Below, piece by piece: positions 48,337 through 55,870 of a stretch of 57,020 bases of DNA; position 1 is the first letter of the stretch, and every line of letters begins with the position of its first letter. The translations under genes and the position numbers were made by a program. The notes under the pieces were generated by a model. That model was given only the letters and a program-made list of their open reading frames with translations, was not told the DNA's origin and did not search any database. Origin of the DNA: a virus; the IMG/VR virus record IMGVR_UViG_3300032018_000006, positions 1 through 57,020 of that record; one strand, given 5' to 3'.

Positions 48337-48573
48337 TTATCCCAGATCGGCATTTTTCCAGCACCAACGGCAGCCGTTATACTTGTACTTTTTGATGTAC
48401 TTCATGGCCGTTCCTCTGGTGACATACTCACTATTTTTATCTGAAATCAAATCAATATGGCAGTTTACGTGCTTATTATTGATGCGGTGAATCTCCTTAC
48501 TCCTGTGGTTCACCAGATAACCAAATCCGAAGAAAATCAGGAAAATTTGTCCGAAAGTCAAGCTATTATCCAT
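48337..48573 (-). CDS. Small protein with N-terminal membrane segment
   Basis: A 78-residue protein with a hydrophobic N-terminus (LTFGQIFLIFFGFGYLV), then basic residues, and a Cys/Trp-rich C-terminus (YNGCRWCWKNADLG). This pattern could be a membrane-linked accessory of the lysis region. No family is recognised. Confidence 0.5.
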   Translation of the reverse strand: MDNSLTFGQIFLIFFGFGYLVNHRSKEIHRINNKHVNCHIDLISDKNSEYVTRGTAMKYIKKYKYNGCRWCWKNADLG

Positions 48574-48579
48574 GATATT

Positions 48580-49236
48580 TTATTTAGAGATAAATATTCC
48601 AAGCGCAATTCCAATAGGACCGGTAATCCACCATTTTTCAAACAATCCCTGCTTATGCATTACCACAAAACTGTTTCCTGAAATTACCGAAGCTTTGGGG
48701 TCAGTCAGTTTCATGTTTAGTATCGTTCCCTTTTTATTGGTTGTTGGAGTCACGTCTATCCCAACTTTATAGATGTAATCAAAATCAATATTATCCTTGA
48801 AGATTGTTCCATTTGAAACGAACATGAATTTATTACTCCACGGGGTAAAGTGCCGCACGTATAATGAATCTTTTGTCTGTGCCGGTGTAATGGGGTCAAT
48901 TGGTGTAGAAACATGTCCAGAGGCCTCTAATTCGCCCTGAAGAAATCCTACAACATCTTTCAGCTTAATATTTTCATCCCTCAGTTTCTTTCGATCAATG
49001 CCAAGCTCTTCAAAAGCAGCTTTTACATTGTCTTTTTCAATTTCAACGGCTTTTATTCTGAATTGCAATTGGCCTGATTTTGTTTTATAAACTGAAACCG
49101 AATCATTAGCAACTGACAGCTCAATATTTGCGATCTGCAAATCGTCCTGAGTCTTTTTCAGTTTAATTGCCGAGTATCCTAATGCAGCTAAGACTAATGC
49201 AAAAACTATCACAATAGGAATCCAGTATTTTTTCAT
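48580..49236 (-). CDS. Membrane-anchored coiled-coil protein (spanin-like or accessory)
   Basis: A 218-residue protein with an N-terminal membrane helix (IPIVIVFALVLAALGYSAI), a long coiled coil (residues ~25-105), a beta-rich part and a second hydrophobic C-terminal segment (WITGPIGIALGIFI). Proteins of this kind are frequent in lysis regions of Bacteroidota phages. Membrane anchors at both ends with a coiled coil between could bridge membranes like a spanin, though it lacks a lipobox. It starts 4 bp inside the upstream gene. Confidence 0.6.
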   Translation of the reverse strand: MKKYWIPIVIVFALVLAALGYSAIKLKKTQDDLQIANIELSVANDSVSVYKTKSGQLQFRIKAVEIEKDNVKAAFEELGIDRKKLRDENIKLKDVVGFLQGELEASGHVSTPIDPITPAQTKDSLYVRHFTPWSNKFMFVSNGTIFKDNIDFDYIYKVGIDVTPTTNKKGTILNMKLTDPKASVISGNSFVVMHKQGLFEKWWITGPIGIALGIFISK

Positions 49237-49421
49237 TTGTCAGGTTTTACAAGTTCGTTTTCAGCAAGCCACATCCGACAAATTCCTGTGCCAAAAGTGA
49301 CTAAGTATTCAAAATAGTTTTCCCTTCGGAAGAAACGCCAGTCTATTACTATCCCTTTCACATTATGATCGCACACATGGTAAACTGGCGCATCAATATC
49401 GTATGTTGGAGTAATATTCAT
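49233..49421 (-). CDS. Small lysis-region protein
   Basis: A 62-residue protein (MNITPTYDIDAPVYHVCDHN) with two Cys and several aromatic residues, coupled to both neighbours (4-bp and 1-bp overlaps). It resembles small SH3-like beta proteins in size and content, but this is not certain. Confidence 0.5.
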   Translation of the reverse strand: MNITPTYDIDAPVYHVCDHNVKGIVIDWRFFRRENYFEYLVTFGTGICRMWLAENELVKPDK

Positions 49422-50260
49422 TAGATAAATCTTGCTATTGCGTGAATCTTCATCGGATCACGTTTTAAAATACAAACCTCGCCACCCGTCCGGCTTAATC
49501 TCTGGTTCGCGTTTCCTTCACCAGTCTTAAAATAGCCCGATTTGTCCGTTTCAAGATAGAAACATCCGTGTCCAACCCTTTTCAGGTTCGAAAAGTAAAT
49601 AGAGATCACATCTCCTGCCAATGGCTGAATGCGCTGGTTTTTTGGTGTCCAGATAATGTCCTTTGGCTGTGCGTAGTTTGGGCTCCATGCCGAACGTGGA
49701 TTTTGCACACCAACGGCTGAAAGATCGTAACTCACCCACGCCACGCACCAGTATGCCGGTTTATAAATTCCGACATGTGCCAGAAACTTTCTGATTTCCG
49801 GAGAATCATTTTCTGTTACCTCATGTATTCCAACCTGAGATTGCACCAATTTGACCAGCTTAAGCCTTGCTTCGTTCTGTTGCGGTGTCTGCGCCCTCGA
49901 AAGCGATACAGTGGCAACGAAGGCCAGAATCATCAGTATTTTCAATGCCCAATTTAGTTTATCTCCAATGGGCAGTTCATCCCATCCGTGGTAAACTGAT
50001 TCCCGAATAAATTTGTACGCTTTAGGGAAAATAATCCGATATCCAACCCAAATCAGGATCAATGCCAAAACATACTTCATAATGCAATAAACCAGCGTTT
50101 CTGTTTGGCTTGGCAGGTTGAAAAATCCGGCTTCAGGATTTGTTTTTGAATAGTGCAAATTGATTGCAACGAATGCAGAAAGGAAAACGACAATTGCCGA
50201 AAACTCCTCTTTATATTCCCAATTCCAGAACCAGTTAATAAATTTTTGTAGTGTTTTCAT
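49421..50260 (-). CDS. Membrane-anchored endolysin (CHAP-like amidase)
   Basis: A 279-residue protein. Residues 1-130 hold three hydrophobic segments (FSAIVVFLSAFVAINL, YCIMKYVLALILIWVGY, LKILMILAFVATVSL). The C-terminal half is a CHAP/NlpC-like peptidoglycan hydrolase: GIHEVTENDSPEIRKFL, AYWCVAWVSYDLSAVG (catalytic Cys), SAWSPNYA and RVGHGCFYLE (catalytic His), then GEGNANQ. It cleaves the cell wall at lysis. Fusion to a multi-span membrane domain is unusual and could couple it to the membrane or keep it inactive until holin acts. It overlaps the holin gene by 4 bp. Confidence 0.82.
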   Translation of the reverse strand: MKTLQKFINWFWNWEYKEEFSAIVVFLSAFVAINLHYSKTNPEAGFFNLPSQTETLVYCIMKYVLALILIWVGYRIIFPKAYKFIRESVYHGWDELPIGDKLNWALKILMILAFVATVSLSRAQTPQQNEARLKLVKLVQSQVGIHEVTENDSPEIRKFLAHVGIYKPAYWCVAWVSYDLSAVGVQNPRSAWSPNYAQPKDIIWTPKNQRIQPLAGDVISIYFSNLKRVGHGCFYLETDKSGYFKTGEGNANQRLSRTGGEVCILKRDPMKIHAIARFI

Positions 50261-50661
50261 CCCTTTATTTTGTTTAAAATCGATTCGAATAATTCAAATC
50301 CGGTGAGTTTGGCGAATGTCATGTATGAACTCGATAGCTCCCTGAATCCGACCAATGCGGCAATGGCTTTTGTGAAGTATAAGTCCAATCCGTTCAGCAG
50401 GTATTTTTCGTAAACGAATGTTGACATGATGACTGACATGTAGATCAATACCTTTATGAAAACCTTATTAAAAGCTTTCCAACTGAAGCATTTTTTTACA
50501 ATTGCATAAGTAACTCCAAAGACCTGATCAATCGCAATGAGGAATAGTACTGCGTGAAATATCAATCTTGCATCAATAAAAATGCTTAAAACAAGGATAA
50601 ATAATCTGGCGATGAAGTCACAAAAGGTATCAATTCGATCTTGGAAAGCATCAATAAACAT
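50257..50661 (-). CDS. Holin
   Basis: A 134-residue protein with about three membrane segments (FIARLFILVLSIFI, IFHAVLFLIAIDQVFGVTYA, VFIKVLIYMSVIMSTFV), and the DxxFGxxxA pattern seen in Bacteroidota phage holins. It directly precedes the endolysin. It forms lesions in the inner membrane to release or activate the enzyme. A TTATATTTTA element lies 96 bp upstream. Confidence 0.75.
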   Translation of the reverse strand: MFIDAFQDRIDTFCDFIARLFILVLSIFIDARLIFHAVLFLIAIDQVFGVTYAIVKKCFSWKAFNKVFIKVLIYMSVIMSTFVYEKYLLNGLDLYFTKAIAALVGFRELSSSYMTFAKLTGFELFESILNKIKG

Positions 50662-50757
50662 GGCAGTTCATTTTTTGGTTTTTTCTAAAAACTCCTGCAC
50701 TCCTTTCAGAGTACAGGAGAAAATCAAGTCACAAATTAAAAATCATTCACACAACTG

Positions 50758-50767
50758 TAAAATATAA
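50758..50767 (-). promoter_or_regulatory. TTATATTTTA element upstream of the lysis genes
   Basis: Exact copy of the late motif, placed after the terminator at 50795 and before the holin, consistent with a separate lysis transcript. Confidence 0.5.
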
Positions 50768-50794
50768 TGTTCAGCGTATTTTCACCTAAAAAGA

Positions 50795-50819
50795 AAAGCG
50801 CTCCGGAGTGGAACGCTTT
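50795..50819 (-). terminator. Terminator after the fibre-region genes
   Basis: AAAGCG/CGCTTT plus inner TCC/GGA pairing, followed on the minus strand by a T-rich run (TTTTCTTTTT). It lies 20 bp after the stop of the gene at 50839. Confidence 0.65.
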
Positions 50820-50838
50820 GAAAATTGATGTGATAGTT

Positions 50839-51243
50839 TTATTCCTCCTTTACAAACTCAACCCACAACCCATAAACCACTTGAATAAAGTAATCGACTC
50901 CGGTGGATATGCTTTGCTGGTAGTCTGATTGATCCTGCCAGTTTGCCCCGAAAATTGCAGGGCGATTATATAACCGATCCCAATCTCCTGGGGAGTTATC
51001 AACCTTAAAACCGTGCTTTTTCAAATAGGCAACTGCTTTTGCATGAAATGCAGCATTGTCAATTACGGCCTGATTTTCGGATTCTATTTTTTGTTGCTCA
51101 ACCCATTTTGCCGAAGCAATTTTCAAAGCATAGTGATTCGAGATATGGGTATTCTTTTGAGTTGTAGTCATCGCAGACCAGTTCAATGTTTTCCATGTTT
51201 CCTCGAATGCGATAAGTTCTGGTGATTTTATTTCTTGTATCAT
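50839..51243 (-). CDS. Unknown tail-fibre-region protein
   Basis: A 134-residue helical protein (MIQEIKSPELIAFEETWKTL) with an aromatic, acidic end (YGLWVEFVKEE). Last gene of the fibre group; could be a fibre assembly factor. No family recognised. Confidence 0.5.
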   Translation of the reverse strand: MIQEIKSPELIAFEETWKTLNWSAMTTTQKNTHISNHYALKIASAKWVEQQKIESENQAVIDNAAFHAKAVAYLKKHGFKVDNSPGDWDRLYNRPAIFGANWQDQSDYQQSISTGVDYFIQVVYGLWVEFVKEE

Positions 51244-51252
51244 AGTCTGTTT

Positions 51253-51888
51253 TTAAAAAAATCCTTTAACTCTAGCATATTCATTTTTTATTCTTGCTTC
51301 AGTCCATATTGTATTATCGATTTTAAACTCATCAATACCGCCATTAAAATACCCGCTTCTGCCTGCATGATTATTATACGAATAAATCCCAATTGCATTA
51401 TCCCCCAGTGTATTGAGATAACTTTGATTTCCGCCCCTGTATTGATTAATAACCCGTATACTATCAACATAACCGTATAAATATCCTGAAGTAGAGTCAT
51501 AAGCATATATGACATGGTGCCATTTTGCTGGTGGTAAAACCCCTGCAATACTTAAAAATTCAGTGAAAGATGTAGTACTTGTTTTTATGTATACGTCAAG
51601 TTGCCCAGTTGCCGTTATTCCAATTACTGCAAATGCTGAGGCACTTTCACTATATATCGTCACTCCTGCTGCTGAGGCCTGTCTAATCCAAGCCGATACA
51701 GTTAATGAATTTCCACCTTTTGCTGAATTTGGGAGAATTATATAGCTTGATGTTCCATTAAATCCAGCACCATTGCCTAATTTACCATTTGCAAGCAAAT
51801 AAGAAATTTCCGTATCAGTTCCGTTATTACCTCCCCCGGATGCATCATTACTGTTTCCATTAAACCGATAATATGCCTTAATTGCCAT
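51253..51888 (-). CDS. LamG/concanavalin-type lectin-domain tail protein
   Basis: A 211-residue protein that is almost wholly a LamG-like jelly roll: AYYRFNGNSNDASGGGNNGT, GKLGNGAGFNGTSSYIILPN, LTVSAWIRQASAAG, AKWHHVIYAYDS and GYFNGGIDEFKIDNTIWTEA in order. Such domains bind glycans. It lies among fibre genes, 9 bp from the next; a receptor-binding fibre part is probable. Confidence 0.82.
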   Translation of the reverse strand: MAIKAYYRFNGNSNDASGGGNNGTDTEISYLLANGKLGNGAGFNGTSSYIILPNSAKGGNSLTVSAWIRQASAAGVTIYSESASAFAVIGITATGQLDVYIKTSTTSFTEFLSIAGVLPPAKWHHVIYAYDSTSGYLYGYVDSIRVINQYRGGNQSYLNTLGDNAIGIYSYNNHAGRSGYFNGGIDEFKIDNTIWTEARIKNEYARVKGFF

Positions 51889-51900
51889 AGTTCAAAGTTT

Positions 51901-52671
51901 TTAAAATGCTGTGAAAATTGCTTGTGGCACAATGTACAATCGTGCCTGAAAATCGGCTGCAAAGTTGGTAGCTCCACCACACGACATAACTCTCAGGCTA
52001 ACATCCTCACCTGCCGAAATGGATTTGATGGTTGGAATCTGCGATCTCAACACGCGATTTGTTGTTAGGTCTGGCGCAGTACTGAACAGTGCCGTCGTAT
52101 TCTTGTAGATATTCATTGTTAACGCCGCGCCTGTTCCCGATGCTGCTGTCCAAGCGGAGAAATCGACACAAATTAAATAACTATCTACTTTTGTGTCCTG
52201 ATGCCACCAACCTTGTGAATACGAAATATCTGCTGTTACTTGTCCGGGTATCTTAATGTCTTTTTGGTAATCTTCGATTTTTCGATTATAAGCTACCTTG
52301 AAATCCTTATCACCAGCGGCTAATGAATCTCCAACAACTGTTGCCGTAATCGTTCCAGAACTATTTACAGAAGAAAGAATAAATCCAGTCTTACGCGTTG
52401 TGCCAGCAGAATCGGTACAGGTAAAAAGACTCAGTTGAGTTAATTTCACATCTTTATCTAACCCGGGGAAGGTAAATGTACTCGCGCTGGCATAACTTCC
52501 GGTTAGGGCTGTCCAAATTCCACCTCCACCAACGGCAATATCTCCCGAACCCAACACGGACACCCCATCAATTGTCTTGATGTTTGTCCCGGAAACAAGC
52601 GTTGCCTGCTTACCTTTTACCTCAGTTGCGATGCGGGTTGCAAGTGCTGAGATGTAAGTTGACAGGCTCAT
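51901..52671 (-). CDS. Tail fibre-type protein A
   Basis: A 256-residue protein. The first ~20 residues (MSLSTYISALATRIATEVKG) resemble those of the adjacent fibre protein, so they probably form a shared attachment segment. The rest is beta-rich (VSGTNIKTIDGVSVLGSGDI, then a jelly-roll-like C-terminus). It likely binds the host surface. Its start overlaps the upstream stop by 4 bp. Confidence 0.65.
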   Translation of the reverse strand: MSLSTYISALATRIATEVKGKQATLVSGTNIKTIDGVSVLGSGDIAVGGGGIWTALTGSYASASTFTFPGLDKDVKLTQLSLFTCTDSAGTTRKTGFILSSVNSSGTITATVVGDSLAAGDKDFKVAYNRKIEDYQKDIKIPGQVTADISYSQGWWHQDTKVDSYLICVDFSAWTAASGTGAALTMNIYKNTTALFSTAPDLTTNRVLRSQIPTIKSISAGEDVSLRVMSCGGATNFAADFQARLYIVPQAIFTAF

Positions 52672-53357
52672 AATAACCCAGCTTCAAAAGTTGCCACGAA
52701 ATCAGTTGCCGGATCTCCAATCTCTGTTTTGGTATAAGCATCGGTAATACCAAACCCGGCAATGGTTGTTGGCTTAGTTGCCAAATTGGCAAATGTAGTT
52801 GCATGAGGATTCGTTCCATCTGCAATCTGACTGTGATCGTATGCAGTTTTTCCCCTGTCGCCACGATAGGCAGTCACCGATGTTTCACCAAGGGCAAGAG
52901 ATCCATTCATGGCTACATAGCTGCTACCACCCCAACGGTACTGCATATTCGATGTCGTATCGATGTAAATAACCGAAATCGACGGAGTGACTACACCATT
53001 GGCAACTCCCGGATTTCCGGCTGCTGTAAACGTTGTTGAATTGGTTAATGTACCTTCAACAATATCATCGACATAACCCGGAAGGTTGGCGGCTGGTACT
53101 TTCGAATTAGCATCCAGCGGGGCATAGCCGTTCGCCGCTCCTTTGTTTGCTGTATTTTCAGCTGTAAACCCTAAACTGGTTTGTTTTCCAGCGATAGAAG
53201 TTACCAGCTCGTTGATAGCTGCTAAAATAGATGTTTTAGCCGTAGTTGTGAGTCCAGAAAGATCACCCGATGTGTTGCCTGAAATCTTACTTTTTACTGT
53301 TTTAAATTCGGTTGCAACCCTTGTTGCTAAACTTTGAATTGTTGATGCTAAGCTCAT
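52668..53357 (-). CDS. Tail fibre-type protein B
   Basis: Start at 53357 (MSLASTIQSLATRVATEFKT); 229 residues. It shares its first residues with fibre protein A and has the repeat-like fibre pattern: ITDAYTKTEIGDP, DANSKVPAANLPGYVDDIVE, YRGDRGKTAYDHSQIADGTN. Such sequences build trimeric tail fibre shafts. It overlaps fibre A by 4 bp. Confidence 0.7.
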   Translation of the reverse strand: MSLASTIQSLATRVATEFKTVKSKISGNTSGDLSGLTTTAKTSILAAINELVTSIAGKQTSLGFTAENTANKGAANGYAPLDANSKVPAANLPGYVDDIVEGTLTNSTTFTAAGNPGVANGVVTPSISVIYIDTTSNMQYRWGGSSYVAMNGSLALGETSVTAYRGDRGKTAYDHSQIADGTNPHATTFANLATKPTTIAGFGITDAYTKTEIGDPATDFVATFEAGLL

Positions 53358-53377
53358 AATCAATGTATTTTAAAAGT

Positions 53378-53596
53378 TTATACTAATGCGTTTTGAAATA
53401 TTTGAACCAAATCTCCTACGTCGTAGGTGTCAGTGTCCATAACTGAATATGCAAGCGAGTTCCACGCGGAGACCCCATCACCGACTTTCCGTTTTCGGGT
53501 GTCTTTTTCAAAGCCTTCCTCTCCATCTGCCAGAATTGGATTAGTAGCTGTCCAGTTTGCTGCGGTATCTCTTCTAATTTGAATTTGTATTGCCAT
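53378..53596 (-). CDS. Mtd-N-like fibre base protein
   Basis: A 72-residue protein (MAIQIQIRRDTAANWTATNP, then LADGEEGFEKDTRKRKVGDG) that matches the major-tropism-determinant N-terminal repeat common at the start of phage fibres, ended early. It may cap or tether other fibre parts. Confidence 0.68.
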   Translation of the reverse strand: MAIQIQIRRDTAANWTATNPILADGEEGFEKDTRKRKVGDGVSAWNSLAYSVMDTDTYDVGDLVQIFQNALV

Positions 53597-53961
53597 TATG
53601 CTGATCCTCCATCAATAATTTGCGTGATTAAATAAATTGAAGATGCTGAGCCTCCGTCAAGGTTTCCGAATCCATTACTTTCATTGTTTCCCCCACGTAA
53701 ATCACCTGTTTGAAAAGTGGATGAATCTGTAAAAACAATGCTTAGTTTTCCGGTTTCTGAGTCGTACCCAGTTGATAAAATACCTTTTCCAGTCTGACCA
53801 ATCGAGCCGCGAATGTCAGGAGTCTGAAAGGTTGATTCATCGTCGAAAGTGATCGTTAAAACACCGGTTTCCGAATTGTAGCTGGTTCCTGAAATCCCAT
53901 TGCCGGGTATTCCCTGTAATCCTTGTATTCCTGTGTGTAATTTCCTTGCTCTTCCGCCCAT
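53596..53961 (-). CDS. Short collagen-like/repeat fibre protein
   Basis: A 121-residue protein with a Gly-x-x stretch (GIQGLQGIPGNGISG) and two repeats (SYNSETGVLTITFDDESTFQ and GYDSETGKLSIVFTDSSTFQ). It overlaps the next start by 1 bp. Probable fibre shaft component. Confidence 0.6.
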   Translation of the reverse strand: MGGRARKLHTGIQGLQGIPGNGISGTSYNSETGVLTITFDDESTFQTPDIRGSIGQTGKGILSTGYDSETGKLSIVFTDSSTFQTGDLRGGNNESNGFGNLDGGSASSIYLITQIIDGGSA

Positions 53962-53964
53962 GTC

Positions 53965-54162
53965 TTAATTTTTATAGATCAATATTTCAATTTCAATATT
54001 CTTGTTTTCAAATTCAGTAGGTTCAAAATCGTATATTAAACCCACTCCGGTCAATTCCTTGCTGAATATTCGGACATTTCCCTGTATAATTTCGACAGCT
54101 TTTAATGCCAAAGACCTAACCAGATCAAAATCCTTTTTCCGTTCATTAATGCAATTACACAT
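53965..54162 (-). CDS. Small unknown tail-region protein
   Basis: A 65-residue protein (MCNCINERKKDFDLVRSLAL) with CxC near the start, a helix and a beta C-terminus. It lies 2 bp after the upstream gene. Unknown. Confidence 0.45.
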   Translation of the reverse strand: MCNCINERKKDFDLVRSLALKAVEIIQGNVRIFSKELTGVGLIYDFEPTEFENKNIEIEILIYKN

Positions 54163-54164
54163 AG

Positions 54165-54974
54165 CTATTCACAATTAGCGTATTCAACTTTCCGGTAAAA
54201 TGGCGGGTTTCCCATGCATTCTACAAGGGCATACTCAGAATCAATCGGGTAGCCGTTTGTTCCTAAATTGGTGTATTTACCCACCATGTTTTTAGTACTG
54301 AAAATGGTAACAGCATCTAAGTCGGGCACGTTACTAATTGCCATTAACTGGCTTGGGCTTGCATCGTAAATTTCGGCAGCAATAGCAGCAACCAACGTAT
54401 AGTTTATACCTATGATTTCCATTACATGCAGCCCCTTTTTTATTGTGACCGGAAATACATGCCAATAACGAAAGGCCTCTTCTACGTTTGCAGTCCATTT
54501 TATAACTTCAACACTATCAATTCTAACAGTTGCAAAATTATCGACACCAAATCCGACTAAATAAGTCTTAGTAGTCGGAATATTAATGCAAACAGAAAAT
54601 CCAATCTGCTGATAATTTGAATAGGTTTGAGACCAGATAGCACATCGATTATAAGCACCATCAACTTCGTTTTGTAAAATGTTTCGCCAAAATGGATTAT
54701 TCGTGTACAGAGTCTTGCTGCCAGCTCCATTCAATCCAAATCCTGGATTATATATGTATGTTCCATTAATGTTCGATTTCCAAAGAAAAACCTTAATTAG
54801 CCTAAGTGCTGTAAATGTTGGTGGCTGAATGGTTGGTTTTGTTGAGACTTTTTCGCATTCTTCGCCATTGGCTGTAAACCCTTCAGGACAGTTGCAACCG
54901 TCATCCGGAAGTTCGTTTTGAGCCGCTGCCCAAAGCATCGAATATTGAAGTGTCCAGTCGCGTAAATTGATCAT
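54165..54974 (-). CDS. Tail surface protein, unknown
   Basis: A 269-residue beta-rich protein. After MINLRDWTLQYSMLWAAAQN comes a Cys-rich piece (CNCPEGFTANGEECEKVS) and a jelly-roll-like core with NFATVRIDSVEVIKW and HVMEIIGINYT. Resembles PA14- or carbohydrate-binding tail appendages in pattern only. It overlaps the upstream gene by 4 bp. Confidence 0.5.
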   Translation of the reverse strand: MINLRDWTLQYSMLWAAAQNELPDDGCNCPEGFTANGEECEKVSTKPTIQPPTFTALRLIKVFLWKSNINGTYIYNPGFGLNGAGSKTLYTNNPFWRNILQNEVDGAYNRCAIWSQTYSNYQQIGFSVCINIPTTKTYLVGFGVDNFATVRIDSVEVIKWTANVEEAFRYWHVFPVTIKKGLHVMEIIGINYTLVAAIAAEIYDASPSQLMAISNVPDLDAVTIFSTKNMVGKYTNLGTNGYPIDSEYALVECMGNPPFYRKVEYANCE

Positions 54975-55870
54975 AGCGAAATGTTATAAATGACTGCCAT
55001 ATTAATTACTGATCCATCGTACCAGTAAGCCACAATATCATGACTTGCCGCAATTCCTGTAAGTTTTACCTCAGAAGCTGCTTTGTATGAATTAAAGGCT
55101 ATTTGTATGGTTGCCCCTGCGAATGACAGAGTACGCCCACCCAAAGCATCCTGAGTTACTTTAATATGCCCGGTATCGTTTGCTTTCAAATTACTGAAAG
55201 TGATGGTTGTATTTCCGGTGAGAACTATTTTAGCCCCACGGCCTAAATTCAGGTTAAATTCAGGCGTTAAACCCGAAAGGTTCTGAACGGCTTCGGTTGG
55301 TAACGGGTGATAACCACGCGCTGCCTCTTTATTCGTGCCGTAGTATTTAAGCGGCTCTGGCGAAAGTTGATCGTTAACCAATTTCACCGGAAGTTCCTGT
55401 GTACCATCGCCCGTAACCGACATGGCCGTTTCAATATCAGGAAATTCATACGGTGGACAAATCTCATCACCCAAATCAATCTCAATTTCTAGTCCTTTCG
55501 GTGTGCCTGTTCCAATAAACTCACGAATTGGCCTTTTGCCGTCGGTCGTGTCCCATGTTTCAATTGGCGAAGTTTGAATAAATATTTCGCCTGCATTGTA
55601 AGGAGATAGCCAGTAATCGGCACCATCAACAAATTCGCCGGGAAGCAAACCTCCGGTGATGTACCGGAAATGATCAGCGTCAATAACCGCATAAACTATT
55701 CCAATAGTTCCAGCATGTGCTCTGGTATCAGCTTTTGAAAGTATCCATAGTCCGGTTATGCCATCGCGCTTGATGCAGTTGCCAAAGATGAATCCATGAC
55801 CTATTTGGGTGATAACAAGTGTCGAATCACTTGAGCCATTTCCAGCTCCGCCAAATCTCCCTTTTCTCAT
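54971..55870 (-). CDS. Tail-appendage protein
   Basis: A 299-residue protein with an N-terminal Gly/Ser-rich part, a KRDGITGLWILSKAD segment and a C-terminal beta structure (NLGRGAKIVLTGNTTITFSN) like fibre-tip or baseplate decorations. It starts 4 bp inside the tail-tip gene stop, so it is translated with it. Confidence 0.5.
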   Translation of the reverse strand: MRKGRFGGAGNGSSDSTLVITQIGHGFIFGNCIKRDGITGLWILSKADTRAHAGTIGIVYAVIDADHFRYITGGLLPGEFVDGADYWLSPYNAGEIFIQTSPIETWDTTDGKRPIREFIGTGTPKGLEIEIDLGDEICPPYEFPDIETAMSVTGDGTQELPVKLVNDQLSPEPLKYYGTNKEAARGYHPLPTEAVQNLSGLTPEFNLNLGRGAKIVLTGNTTITFSNLKANDTGHIKVTQDALGGRTLSFAGATIQIAFNSYKAASEVKLTGIAASHDIVAYWYDGSVINMAVIYNISL

